NCBI GenBank assembly: GCA_964603725.1
Contig: CAZRWW010000009.1
Location: 38,886 to 102,885 of the forward strand
From: CAZDKK01 sp964603725
GTDB lineage: Bacteria > Eisenbacteria > RBG-16-71-46 > CAIMUX01 > WJJG01
Reading direction: 5' to 3'
Length of the DNA stretch: 64,000 nt
Shown: positions 44,931 to 53,399 of the stretch, one piece after another
Position numbering within the stretch: position 1 is the first letter of the stretch
Layout: the number at the start of each line of letters is the position of its first letter
The notes under the pieces: generated by a model
Seen by the model: the letters and a program-made list of their open reading frames with translations, nothing else
What the model was told of the DNA's origin: nothing
Databases searched by the model: none
Program-made: the position numbers and the translations under genes

Positions 44931-44962
44931 GCCCATCCGCCCGGGCGCATGTTCCCTCGTTT

Positions 44963-45005
44963 GTGCCCGCGGCGTGCCTGCGGCGTGCCCGCGGCGTGCC
45001 CGCGC
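44963..45005. repeat. 11-bp tandem repeat, about 4 copies
   Basis: The unit GTGCCCGCGGC is repeated at 44963, 44974 (one change), 44985 and 44996 in the 330-nt divergent gap (44877-45206) between the beta-helix gene and the lamin-tail gene. Besides the TATAAT at 44925-44930, nothing else is evident in this gap. Confidence 0.75.
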
Positions 45006-45206
45006 TTCGACCGGACCCGGCCCGCTGCCAACTCCGCTCGCCTGCCGGCTCTGCCAGCCTGCCGCCGGCCATACCCTCCCGCCGATCCCGGCCGGATGAT
45101 GGTTCGGTCGGCCCCTGGCTTGCTTCGGGATCCATCCCAGCGGGTCGGCCGCGCGGGGAGAGGCCCCGCTGCCGGCCGGTCCCGGAACCTCGATTCAGGA
45201 GGGATC

Positions 45207-45848
45207 ATGGGCAAGACCATGCTGGGTGCGGCGCTGCTGGCCGTGTGGCTGCTTCTGCCGGCCGGGGCGCAGGCGGGGCTTTGTCTCAACGAGATCATGG
45301 CCGATCCGGCCAGCGACTGGGACGGCAGCGGCGCCTACAGCAGCCGCGACGACGAGTGGGTCGAGATCTACAACTCCGGACCGGGTCACATCGACCTCGG
45401 CGAGTACCTGCTGTCGGACGATGCGGGCCTGCTGACCTGCGGGTTCACGGCCGGCGACGCGTTGGCGGCAGGCGAGGCGCGCGTCATCTTCGGCGGCCAG
45501 TCGGTGGCCTGGCAACAGGGCCACGGGCAGCCGGCGTACGGATTCCGTCTCAGCAATGACGGCGACACGGTGATCCTGTGGCAGGTGGCGGGCAGCGACA
45601 CGCTGCTGGTCGACAGCCACACCTTCAACACCTACGAGGCCGAGGACGATCGTTCGACGGGTCGCAATCCCGACGGCGTGGGCGTCTGGGAGATCTTCGA
45701 TGCGCTCAATCCGTACACGGGGTCGACGCCGCCGCCGGGCAACGGCCTGGCGCCGACACCCGGCGCGCCCAACGCCGGGGATCCGCCGCCCGTGACGGTC
45801 GAGTCCTACACCTGGGGCAACGTCAAGGCGCTCTTCCACCACGAGTAG
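45207..45848 (+). CDS. Secreted lamin-tail-domain protein
   Basis: 213 residues. Signal peptide (about 1-23, LLPAGAQA), then a lamin-tail domain (LCLNEIMADPASDWDG, DDEWVEIYNSG, YGFRLSNDGDTVILW), and a Pro-rich linker (PTPGAPNAGDPPP). It has no FlgD-like domain; the end VESYTWGNVKALFHHE is a short amphipathic tail that could be a different localisation signal, which I cannot confirm. CAGGAGGGATC precedes the ATG. It is convergent with the propeller gene at 46044. Role unknown. Confidence 0.85.
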   Translation: MGKTMLGAALLAVWLLLPAGAQAGLCLNEIMADPASDWDGSGAYSSRDDEWVEIYNSGPGHIDLGEYLLSDDAGLLTCGFTAGDALAAGEARVIFGGQSVAWQQGHGQPAYGFRLSNDGDTVILWQVAGSDTLLVDSHTFNTYEAEDDRSTGRNPDGVGVWEIFDALNPYTGSTPPPGNGLAPTPGAPNAGDPPPVTVESYTWGNVKALFHHE

Positions 45849-46043
45849 GTCGCGGGCGGGCGGCGCCTTCCATCGCGGCCGCCTGGGCGGCGCCTGACGG
45901 GCCGCCGGCGCGGGCTGTCGCGGCGGAGACGGGGTGCGGGTCGGCCCGTGCCCCGTCTCCCGACCCTTCCCGGCGCGAGCGACGGTCTCGGGGGGCGGCC
46001 CCAGGGGGGTCTGGAGGGGCTCTCGTATGCGGGGTCGTTACGG

Positions 46044-47090
46044 CTAGGGCCGGGTGAGCACCACGCGGGTTGCGGCCGACCGGCCGCAACCGGAGACGCG
46101 CACGAAGTAGAGGCCGTGCGCCAGCGCCTGGCCATCGTCCGTTCTTCCGCTCCAATCGAGAGCATGCTCGCCGGCCCCCGCGGCGCTCAACGGGCAGCTC
46201 CAGGCCAGGCGGCCCTGCACGTCGTAGATGCGCACCGCCCAGGACCCGGCGGTGGGGACGTACGCGCGGATGGCGGTCGCCGACCTGAAGGGGTTGGGGA
46301 CGCACCGCACGCTCGGCCGGGACGCGGGGCCGGGACCATCGGGCCCCCAGGGCTCGTCGGGCGGCCGCTGGAGGTAGTAGATCTCGCGGTTGCCGTCGCG
46401 ATTGTCGCACCAGACCAGATGGGCGTGGCCGGAGCCGTCCACGGCCAGCGACGGGCTTTTCGCGTCGCTGGGGACGATCGTCACGCGCTCGTGGCGCGAC
46501 CAGCCGGCGGCGGGGGACCAGCGGCGGTAGTAGACGCCGTGGTAGTCGTTGCGGTTGTCCGACCAGGCCAGGTGCGCGTTGCCGCGGGCGTCGACGGCCA
46601 GGCTCGCCTCGAGCGACGACGGCACGGTGGGCAGCCGCGTGAGCCGTTCCTCCGCACTCCACTGCCCCTCCAGGCAGTGGAGCGCGTAGAGATCGCGGCG
46701 AGCCTGGCGGGTGTCCTCCCAGATCACATGGATGCGCCCCTCGCCGTCGGCGCCGATCGCCGGGCTGGAGGCGGTGGGGCGCGCCGGATTGAGCGTCTGC
46801 TCCGCCGACCACCCGGACTCGTCGCGGCAGCGGTAGTGGAGCTCGCGCCGGTAGGGCGGGACCTTGATCCAGGCGGCGTGCACGCGCCCGCTGTCCTCCA
46901 CCGCGAGAGCGATCTCCCCGAGGTACTCGCGCCCCGCGGCGATGACCTCGGGCGCGCTCCAGGTCTGTCCGTCCCAGCGCAGGTAGGCGATCTCGTTCGG
47001 GCCGCTCGGCTGGTTCCTGTAGATCACGTGCACGTCGCCGCGCGCGTCGGCGGCGACGGCGTACTCGGTGATCTTGCTGACGTAGGTCAT
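46044..47090 (-). CDS. C-terminal part of a beta-propeller exoprotein with FlgD-like domain (split by in-frame TGA)
   Basis: 348 residues from ATG 47090. It has four or five propeller blades of the type VHVIYRNQPSG, IHVIWEDTRQARRDLY, AHLAWSDNRNDYHGVYYRRW, AHLVWCDNRDGNREIYY and a C-terminal FlgD-like domain (VRIYDVQGRLAWSC, LAHGLYFVRVSG). The coding continues in the same frame upstream to the TGA at 47228-47226 and across it to ATG 47798, so this is the larger part of one gene. As it starts here it has no signal peptide. Confidence 0.8.
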   Translation of the reverse strand: MTYVSKITEYAVAADARGDVHVIYRNQPSGPNEIAYLRWDGQTWSAPEVIAAGREYLGEIALAVEDSGRVHAAWIKVPPYRRELHYRCRDESGWSAEQTLNPARPTASSPAIGADGEGRIHVIWEDTRQARRDLYALHCLEGQWSAEERLTRLPTVPSSLEASLAVDARGNAHLAWSDNRNDYHGVYYRRWSPAAGWSRHERVTIVPSDAKSPSLAVDGSGHAHLVWCDNRDGNREIYYLQRPPDEPWGPDGPGPASRPSVRCVPNPFRSATAIRAYVPTAGSWAVRIYDVQGRLAWSCPLSAAGAGEHALDWSGRTDDGQALAHGLYFVRVSGCGRSAATRVVLTRP

Positions 47091-47225
47091 GTATTGGGGG
47101 TCGGACCACTGCGACCCGTCAAGGCGACGGTGCTGAAGATCCTGATGCGGACTGGACGCGTGGAGCCAGAACGCGTGCGAGGCGCCATCGCTGTCCGCGG
47201 CGACCGCCGGGAGGAGCCCGCAGGG

Positions 47226-47798
47226 TCACCCGCCCGCATCGCTCAGAACCTCGGTCGCTGTCCATGCGCCGCCAGCCATTCGCCGGTACTGGATGTCGAA
47301 CGTGCCCGAATCAGCTCCGCGGCCGTTCTGCCAGACGACGTGGACACGCTGGCCGAGATCGACGGCCAGCGCGGGGCGCTCGGAGGCCTCGGGCTCCTCG
47401 GTCAGACGCACCGGCTCCAGCCACGCCGGGTGCGGGGCGAGCGGACGCACCTCGAAGCACTGCGGCTCGACGTGCACGTCGCCGGACCCGGTGGCCAGGC
47501 GCAGGTCGTACCAACCCACGGCGGCCTGCCTGAGATCGAGGAAGAAGCGGAGCGAGTCCCCGGCGACCGCAGGATCGACGGCGGCGATCGCCGCGCTTTC
47601 CGGCCCACGCAGGCTGATCGAGTCGGGCGCGGCGATGGGCGATCCGATGACGAGCGCCTCGATCCAGTCCCCGGTGTCCCAGGCGGACGGCGTGATCTCG
47701 AGCGGACGAGCGGAGCTCACCCAGGCGAGCAGGCCTAGCATGCCGAGCAGCCCCGGAGCGGCCGCCGCAATGCGCACCATGGTCGGTTTCCTTGCCAT
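47226..47798 (-). CDS. N-terminal part of the beta-propeller exoprotein, ending at an in-frame TGA
   Basis: 190 residues from ATG 47798 (GGGGGA upstream): a signal peptide (PGLLGMLGLLAWVSSA), an Ig-like region and the first propeller blade (VHVVWQNGRGADSGTFDIQY). It ends LSDAGG-TGA-PCGLLPAVAADSDG, with the frame continuing as a propeller blade after the stop. No frameshift is seen. The pattern is the same as in the beta-helix gene 3 kb away. Confidence 0.75.
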   Translation of the reverse strand: MARKPTMVRIAAAAPGLLGMLGLLAWVSSARPLEITPSAWDTGDWIEALVIGSPIAAPDSISLRGPESAAIAAVDPAVAGDSLRFFLDLRQAAVGWYDLRLATGSGDVHVEPQCFEVRPLAPHPAWLEPVRLTEEPEASERPALAVDLGQRVHVVWQNGRGADSGTFDIQYRRMAGGAWTATEVLSDAGG

Positions 47799-47866
47799 GC
47801 GATCCCCCGGCGATGGAGTCGCCTCCCCCGCGCGATCGCTGTCATTATAGGTGTCTGGGGGTGGAA

Positions 47867-47897
47867 GCAAAACGGCCCGGGGCTGGAACCCCGGGCC
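47867..47897 (-). terminator. Strong rho-independent terminator after tRNA-Leu
   Basis: Nine-bp G/C stem (GGCCCGGGG with CCCCGGGCC, 47874-47882 and 47889-47897) with a 6-nt loop, followed by GTTTTGC on the minus strand, 7 nt after the tRNA. Confidence 0.85.
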
Positions 47898-47904
47898 CGC
47901 GCTG

Positions 47905-47988
47905 TGCGGAAGGGGGGACTCGAACCCCCACGGGCGCAAGCCCACTAGACCCTGAACCTAGCGCGTCTACCAGTTCCGCCACTTCCGC
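47905..47988 (-). tRNA. tRNA-Leu (anticodon CAG)
   Basis: An 84-nt class II tRNA with a long variable arm. It has acceptor GCGGAAG/CTTCCGC, D-arm GGTAGAC, anticodon loop TTCAGGG, variable arm TGGGC-TTGC-GCCCG, and TΨC arm GGGGGTTCGAGTCCCCC; discriminator A, CCA not encoded. It closely resembles E. coli tRNA-Leu(CAG). Confidence 0.95.
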
Positions 47989-48003
47989 GAACCAGGACAT
48001 AGT

Positions 48004-48028
48004 GCCATCCGCGCCGGGTCCGTGTCAA
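48004..48028 (-). promoter_or_regulatory. Promoter candidate for tRNA-Leu
   Basis: TTGACA on the minus strand (48028-48023) about 35 nt upstream of the tRNA 5' end. The -10 region is weak (CACTAT, 18-nt spacing). Confidence 0.45.
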
Positions 48029-48135
48029 CGTGCGGCCGCGGCTCGACCCGGGAACAGTTGCCGATTGCCCGCGTATCTGATACCCATTGCTGCGGGTAGA
48101 ACGTCGGCGGCAGTGAGGCTCGGGGGAGTCGGGGC

Positions 48136-48618
48136 GTGCCCGGCAAGAAGACGGACAGCGATGACCTGAAGGTCGTCGTGCGCAATCGCAGGGCGCACCA
48201 CGACTACGAGATCCTGGATCGCTTCGAGGCCGGCCTCGTGCTCCAGGGCTCCGAGGTCAAGAGCCTGCGCGCCGGCAAGGCCAGTCTGGCCGATGCCTAC
48301 GCCGCGCCGCAGGGTTCGGAGTACTTCCTCCTGAACCTGCACATCGCCGCCTACGAGAAGGCCTCGATCGATCCGCACAATCCGCTGCGACCCCGCAAGC
48401 TGCTGCTCCACAAGAACCAGATCCGCCGGTTGCTGACGCGCACGCAGGAGCGGGGCTTGACGCTGATTCCCCTCCAGATCTACTTCCGGGGGCATCTGGC
48501 CAAGGTGGAGCTGGCGTTGGCCCGCGGCAAACGGAAATACGACAAGCGCGAAGCGATCGCCAAGCGCGAGGCCGATCGCGACCTGGAGCGCCTGCGTAGC
48601 GCCAGGGAGAGGGACTAG
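48136..48618 (+). CDS. smpB: SsrA-binding protein SmpB
   Basis: Binds tmRNA and rescues stalled ribosomes. 160 residues from GTG 48136. Family motifs: VVVRNRRAHHDYEILDRFEA, LVLQGSEVKSLRAGKASL, PLRPRKLLLHKNQIRRL, LIPLQIYF and the basic tail KREADRDLERL. The length matches. It is co-oriented with and 3 nt upstream of the amidase-like gene. The tmRNA gene is not visible here. Confidence 0.97.
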   Translation: MPGKKTDSDDLKVVVRNRRAHHDYEILDRFEAGLVLQGSEVKSLRAGKASLADAYAAPQGSEYFLLNLHIAAYEKASIDPHNPLRPRKLLLHKNQIRRLLTRTQERGLTLIPLQIYFRGHLAKVELALARGKRKYDKREAIAKREADRDLERLRSARERD

Positions 48619-48621
48619 GGC

Positions 48622-50316
48622 ATGCCACACGCCCTGCGACGGGTCCTCGCCGCGACGGCGCTCGCCGGTCTCGGGCTGCTCGCGCACGCGACCCTGCCCG
48701 CCCCCGTGGCGCTGGGCCAGGGGCCTGTCCCCGCCGGGCGGGGCTCGTTCGGGCGCACGCTTCCCCGGAGCGAGACCGAGATCTGGCTGGAGGACTCGCT
48801 GCGCTGGGGCGGCCTGGTGATGCCGCCCGCGCCCGGAGATTGCCCGGCGACGCCCCTCGGCCCTCACCGGCTGCCCGCCCGGCCGCCGGGCGCCTGGCTC
48901 GGGCTCGTCTTCGCGGACGGGCGTCAGTCGCGCTGGGACTCGCTCAGCATCGCGGGCGGCGCGCTCTACTGGCCGCTCGAGCGCGTCTGTCACGCCCTGG
49001 GCGTGGACGTGACCTGGGACCCGGAGCTGATGCGCGGCGAGCTGCTCTTGGCCGACACGCTGCGCTGCGCGTTCATCGTCGGGGCGGAGTTCCTCCACTG
49101 CGGCCCGCGGGTCTGGCAGATGAGCGCGCCGGCGCTCTATCTTGGCAATCGCGTTCTTCTGCCGCTCGAGTTCCTCGATCTGATGACCCGGGAGACCCTC
49201 GCGGACCGCTTCCGCTTTCGAGCGGACTCGCTGCTGCTCGTGCAGCGGCCCGCGCCGGGGCCGCTGGCGGCGTTGACCTCGGAGCAGGTCGGCAATCGCT
49301 GCTACTTCGTCTGGAAGCTCGCCGACAGCCGTGGGGTGAGCTTCACCACCGACGGCCTGGCCTCGATCACGGTCGAGGTTCCCGGACTGCGCCTGGATCC
49401 GGGGCGCCCCCCGCGTTCCGGGATGAGGGCGGCGGGATGTCTGTGGGCCGTGCGGCCGAGTCCCGAAGGCGTGGCTTTCGTGCTGCGCGTCGACCCGAGC
49501 GTCCGCGCCTGGCGCATCCAGACGCGGGAGCAGGCGGGCGAAGTGCGCCTGGCGCTGTCGACCAACGCCGCCGACCGCACTCGCGAAGGCTATCGTGCCT
49601 GGTATCCGCCGCAGCCGGCCGCGCGTGGAAGAGCCGCGGGAGCCGTTGTCCTCGTGCTCCCGGATGCCCGCGACGGGGACCTGGCCGAAGCGCCGGAGGC
49701 GGTCAGGTCGCTGCTGCGCGATGTGGCCGAGCAGGTGCGAACACGGCTGGCGGAGAGCGGGACGCGGGCCGTGATCCTGGAGACCGCTGGCCGATCCAAC
49801 TGGCTGCGCGGCGTCGGGGCGCATCAGCCCGCGGCCTGCATCTGCCTGCTGCCCGACCTGGCGGGGCACGCGCTGCTGCCGGGCTGCCGGCTGATGACGG
49901 GCGAGCCGCTGCCCGGCGAGCGGCCGCAGTTCCCGCTGGATGCGCTGTCCGCGCCGGCGGGGGCGGGTGATGGGAGTCGCGGTGGCCGGGAGGCGCCGTT
50001 GTTGCGTCGCTGGGAGGCGGTGGCTGCCGCGCACGCCGGCGGCACGCACCGGCTGGCGTGGCTGATGCAGCTCTACCTGGAGACGGCCTTCCCCAGCGGT
50101 CGGTTTGAGCGGGGGCACTGGCCCGGCGCGCTGCTGGACGGTATCGATGCTCCCGCGTTGGCGATCTACTTCGGCGAGCCCGGGGGCTGGACTGGCGAGG
50201 GGCCGCTCGGCGCGCCGAGCGACTCCGCCCTGGTCGCGCCGCCCTTGCCGGAGCGGCTGGCGGACGCGATCACCGGCGCGGTGCTGATGTTCCTGATGGG
50301 GGCTCAGAGTGGGTAG
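48622..50316 (+). CDS. Secreted amidase-related protein, catalytic residues lost
   Basis: 564 residues. A signal peptide (about 1-30) is followed by a copper-amine-oxidase-N-like domain (ALYWPLERVCHALGVDVTWD; LYLGNRVLLPLEFLDLMTRE), an AMIN-like region and a C-terminal half with the outline of Amidase_3 (AGAVVLVLPDARDGD, LLRDVAEQVRTRLAESG, ALLDGIDAPALAIYFGEP). The zinc-binding HGG and the catalytic Glu of AmiC are missing, so activity is unlikely. Context (smpB upstream; GerMN, murI, rph, rdgB downstream) matches clusters where an active amidase usually sits. A peptidoglycan-binding or regulatory role is possible. Confidence 0.68.
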   Translation: MPHALRRVLAATALAGLGLLAHATLPAPVALGQGPVPAGRGSFGRTLPRSETEIWLEDSLRWGGLVMPPAPGDCPATPLGPHRLPARPPGAWLGLVFADGRQSRWDSLSIAGGALYWPLERVCHALGVDVTWDPELMRGELLLADTLRCAFIVGAEFLHCGPRVWQMSAPALYLGNRVLLPLEFLDLMTRETLADRFRFRADSLLLVQRPAPGPLAALTSEQVGNRCYFVWKLADSRGVSFTTDGLASITVEVPGLRLDPGRPPRSGMRAAGCLWAVRPSPEGVAFVLRVDPSVRAWRIQTREQAGEVRLALSTNAADRTREGYRAWYPPQPAARGRAAGAVVLVLPDARDGDLAEAPEAVRSLLRDVAEQVRTRLAESGTRAVILETAGRSNWLRGVGAHQPAACICLLPDLAGHALLPGCRLMTGEPLPGERPQFPLDALSAPAGAGDGSRGGREAPLLRRWEAVAAAHAGGTHRLAWLMQLYLETAFPSGRFERGHWPGALLDGIDAPALAIYFGEPGGWTGEGPLGAPSDSALVAPPLPERLADAITGAVLMFLMGAQSG

Positions 50317-51058
50317 GCAGCCAGGACCGCCGGGCGGGGGCATGCCCCCGGAACCCAGAGATGACCGGCGCACGTCCGTGTCGGCCGAGGAGCGCCGCCT
50401 GCTCGCGGGCGCGGAGGCGCCCGACGAACGGCGCACGAGCGCCGGCCGCCAACGCCTGCTGCGCGAGCGCCATCGCGGCCAGAAGGCGCAGGGCGGCTGG
50501 CGGCGCTGGGGCTGGATTTACGTGCTTGTGGCGGTCACGGCCCTGCTGCTGGTAGTGCTCTGGTTGCTGCGAACGAAGGTGCCCGAGTCGTTTCCGCCGG
50601 CCGCCGACGAGGGCGGCTCTCGCCAGCGAATCACCCTGGCGGCCGAGGCGCTCACCTTCGCCAGCCCGGACGGACGGCGGCTCGTAACCGAGACCCATCT
50701 GCTGCCGAGCGCGCCGGCGGTCGAGGAACGCGTCCGCGCGGTCATCGGCGCGCTCATCGCGGGTTCCACCACGGGACTCCTCAATCCCTGGCCGCGCGAA
50801 GCCGCGTTGCTTGACCTGTTCCTGGCCGAGGACGGCACCGCCTACGTGAACATGAGCGGGGCCGTGCGCGCGCGGCTCGGGCCCGGGGATGCGATGGAGT
50901 GGCTGCTGGTGGCGTCGCTGACCTGCACGCTGGCCGACAACTTCCCATCCGTGCGGGGCGTCCGCCTGCTGGTGGAGGGCGAATCCCAGGGGCTCCTGCG
51001 CCGGTGCATGCCGCTCGAATGGACCTACGTGCCCGCCATGTTCACGGAGGCGCGATGA
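50309..51058 (+). CDS. GerMN-domain membrane protein
   Basis: 249 residues. A charged N-terminus and one TM segment (WIYVLVAVTALLLVVLWLL, about 69-87) are followed by a GerMN domain (ERVRAVIGALIAGSTTGLLNPWP; LFLAEDGTAYVNMSG; LTCTLADNFPSVRGVRLLVEG). GTG 50309 overlaps the upstream stop by 8 nt; ATG 50342 is another choice. The TGA stop overlaps the murI ATG as ATGA. GerMN proteins are envelope-associated; the precise role is unknown. Confidence 0.85.
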   Translation: MGRQPGPPGGGMPPEPRDDRRTSVSAEERRLLAGAEAPDERRTSAGRQRLLRERHRGQKAQGGWRRWGWIYVLVAVTALLLVVLWLLRTKVPESFPPAADEGGSRQRITLAAEALTFASPDGRRLVTETHLLPSAPAVEERVRAVIGALIAGSTTGLLNPWPREAALLDLFLAEDGTAYVNMSGAVRARLGPGDAMEWLLVASLTCTLADNFPSVRGVRLLVEGESQGLLRRCMPLEWTYVPAMFTEAR

Positions 51059-51897
51059 CCACGGCGCGCGGACAGGACCTCGTCGCCAGGCCGATCGGGG
51101 TGTTCGACTCGGGCATCGGCGGGCTCACGGTCGTCCGCGCGCTGCGGGCGCGCCTCCCCAACGAGGACATCGTCTACTTCGGCGACACGGCCCGCGTGCC
51201 GTACGGCACCAAATCGGCGGAGACGGTCGTGAGGTTTTCCCGCGAGTGTTTCCGTTTCCTGGTCCGACGGGGCGTCAAGCTGCTGGTCGTGGCCTGCAAT
51301 ACCGCCAGCGCCATCGCGCTGCCGGAGCTGCGCGAATCGTGGCGGCTGCCGATGCTCGGGGTCATCGAGCCCGGGGTGTCGGCCGCGCTGGCCGCCACGC
51401 GCACCGGCATCGTGGGGGTCGTGGGCACCGCGGCCACCATGGCCAGCGGCGCCTACGAGCGCGGCCTGCGGGCCGGCCAGTCCGGGGTGACAGTGGTCCA
51501 GAGCGCCTGCCCGCTCTTCGTGCCCCTGGCCGAGGAAGGCTGGGTGGAGGGCGAAGTCCCGCGCCTCGTGGCGCGCCGCTACCTGACTCCGCTGGCTGCC
51601 GCGGGCATCGACACCCTGATTCTCGGGTGCACGCACTACCCGATGCTGCGCGCCGTCATCGCCGAGGTGCTCGGGCCGTCGATCAGTCTGGTGGATTCTG
51701 CCGAGGAGACCGCCGGCGCCGCGGCCGCCCTGCTGGCGCGCCTGGGGTTGGCGCGAACCGCGCCGGGGGGGGCCTGCCAGGTGTTCGTGACCGATGCGGC
51801 GCAGCGCTTCGCCGCCGTCGGCGGCGCCTTCCTGGGCAGCCGGCTCGAGGCGGTGACGGTGGTGGATCAGAGCGACTTGCCGTGGTATGAACGGTAG
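51055..51897 (+). CDS. murI: Glutamate racemase
   Basis: Makes D-glutamate for peptidoglycan. 280 residues. It starts with IGVFDSGIGGLTVVRALRAR and carries FGDTARVPYGTKS, the catalytic Cys in VVACNTASA (about 81) and the second in LGCTHYPML (about 192). The ATG at 51055 overlaps the GerMN stop, indicating translational coupling. It belongs to the amidase-GerMN-murI-rph-rdgB group known in several proteobacterial and FCB genomes. Confidence 0.97.
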   Translation: MTTARGQDLVARPIGVFDSGIGGLTVVRALRARLPNEDIVYFGDTARVPYGTKSAETVVRFSRECFRFLVRRGVKLLVVACNTASAIALPELRESWRLPMLGVIEPGVSAALAATRTGIVGVVGTAATMASGAYERGLRAGQSGVTVVQSACPLFVPLAEEGWVEGEVPRLVARRYLTPLAAAGIDTLILGCTHYPMLRAVIAEVLGPSISLVDSAEETAGAAAALLARLGLARTAPGGACQVFVTDAAQRFAAVGGAFLGSRLEAVTVVDQSDLPWYER

Positions 51898-51931
51898 CGA
51901 CGCCGTGGGGCGAGTCCGAGGGGGGTGAGTC

Positions 51932-52708
51932 TTGAACGCAGTCGAATCGGGATTCGAGCGCGCCGATGGCCGCTCGGCGAAGCAGATCCGCAAGGTGTCG
52001 ATCGAGACGCCCTATTTGCGTCACGCGGAAGGATCGGCCTCGGTGCGCATCGGCAACACCTGGGCGATCTGTTCGGCCACCGTCGAGGACCGCCAGCCGA
52101 CGTTTCTCAAGGGCACGAGCAAGGGGTGGGTGACGGCCGAGTACGCCATGCTGCCGCGGTCCGTGCAGACGCGCCTGCCGCGCAATCCGAGCGCCGGACG
52201 CGGCACCGAGATCCAGCGGATCATCGGGCGCAGCCTGCGGTCGGTGATCAACCTCTCCGGAATTCCCGAGCACACCATCGTGATCGACTGCGACATCATC
52301 GAGGCCGACGGCGGCACGCGCGCCGCCGCGGTCACGGGCGCCTTCGTGGCGCTGTGCCAGGCCTGCCGCTGGATGGTGTGGCAGGGTCGCATCGCGCGGA
52401 TCCCGATCCGCGATCAGGTCGCAGGCGTTGGCGTGGGCATCGTCGGGGGGCGGGTGCTGTGCGACCTGAGCTACGAGGAAGACTCGCACGCCGACGTGGA
52501 CCTGAATGTCTTCATGACGGGCCAGGGCGCCTTCGTCGGTCTCCAGGGGACGGCCGAGGGCGGCCCGTTTGACGACGCGCAGCTGCGCGCCATGCTGGGC
52601 GTGGCGCGCGGCGGGCTCAAGCGGCTGTTCGCGGCCCAGCGGCGCGCGATGGGTCTGAATCCGGGCGAGGACTTCGATCCGAGCCGCATCTGGCCGGAGA
52701 AGCCCTGA
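51932..52708 (+). CDS. rph: RNase PH
   Basis: Phosphate-dependent 3'-5' exoribonuclease that trims tRNA precursors. 258 residues. Motifs: RKVSIETPYLRHAEGSASV, KGWVTAEYAMLPRS, GRGTEIQRIIGRSLRS, IDCDIIEADGGTR and LCDLSYEEDSHADVDLN. The start is TTG 51932 after GGGGGGTGAG. It is 34 nt after murI and 37 nt before rdgB. Confidence 0.97.
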   Translation: MNAVESGFERADGRSAKQIRKVSIETPYLRHAEGSASVRIGNTWAICSATVEDRQPTFLKGTSKGWVTAEYAMLPRSVQTRLPRNPSAGRGTEIQRIIGRSLRSVINLSGIPEHTIVIDCDIIEADGGTRAAAVTGAFVALCQACRWMVWQGRIARIPIRDQVAGVGVGIVGGRVLCDLSYEEDSHADVDLNVFMTGQGAFVGLQGTAEGGPFDDAQLRAMLGVARGGLKRLFAAQRRAMGLNPGEDFDPSRIWPEKP

Positions 52709-52745
52709 TCGGCCGCGCCGCCTTCCCGCCCGCGAGGACACCGCC

Positions 52746-53345
52746 GTGCATCTGATCTTCGCCAGCCGCAATCAGGACAAGATCGACGAGCTGCGCGACG
52801 CGCTGCGCGGGCTGCCTCTCGAGGTGAGTAGCGCGAGTGACCATCCCGAGATTCCCGACGTCGAGGAGACGGGCGCCACGCTTGAGGCGAACGCCCTGCT
52901 CAAGGCCCGGGCGGCCCATCGGGCGACCGGGCGACTGTGCCTGGCCGACGACACGGGGCTCGAGATCGACGCCCTGGGCGGAGAGCCCGGAGTGCACAGC
53001 GCTCGCTATGCCGGGCCGACCCAGGAGTATGCCCGCAACGTGGCCAAGGTCCTGGCCGCCATGGCGGCGGTGCCCCAGGACCGCCGCGCCGCGCGCTTCC
53101 GCACCGCCGTGGCGCTCGTCTACCCCGACGGCCGCGAGGAGGTGCTTTTCGGGGAGTGCCGCGGCCGCATCGCCGCCGCGCCCCGCGGAACGGGGGGCTT
53201 CGGCTACGACCCGGTCTTCGAGGTCCCGGAGCTGGGCCGAACGTTCGCCGAGATGACCCTGGCTGAAAAGCAGGGCCTCAGCCACCGCGGTCGCGCAATG
53301 CGGCTGGTCCGCCGAGCCCTCGAGCGCTGGCTGGCGCAGACCTGA
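52746..53345 (+). CDS. rdgB: XTP/dITP pyrophosphatase (RdgB/HAM1)
   Basis: Removes deaminated purine nucleotides (XTP, ITP, dITP) from the pool. 199 residues, the family length. It starts IFASRNQDKIDELRDAL and carries TGATLEANALLKARAA, the metal-binding LADDTGLEIDALGGEPGVHSARYAG and GTGGFGYDPVF. GTG 52746 start. It ends the murI-rph-rdgB unit; the putative RNA and terminator at 53400-53596 follow. Confidence 0.97.
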   Translation: MHLIFASRNQDKIDELRDALRGLPLEVSSASDHPEIPDVEETGATLEANALLKARAAHRATGRLCLADDTGLEIDALGGEPGVHSARYAGPTQEYARNVAKVLAAMAAVPQDRRAARFRTAVALVYPDGREEVLFGECRGRIAAAPRGTGGFGYDPVFEVPELGRTFAEMTLAEKQGLSHRGRAMRLVRRALERWLAQT

Positions 53346-53399
53346 GCCGCGCCCCGGCCCCGCCCGCAATCCATGAAACCCGGGGACCCCCTCGCGTGT

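Noticed and set aside
44481..47228. TGA recoded as an amino acid, or selenocysteine
   Set aside because: TGA ends many intact genes here, and no SECIS-like hairpin is apparent after either TGA. Nonsense, base error or leaky readthrough are simpler.
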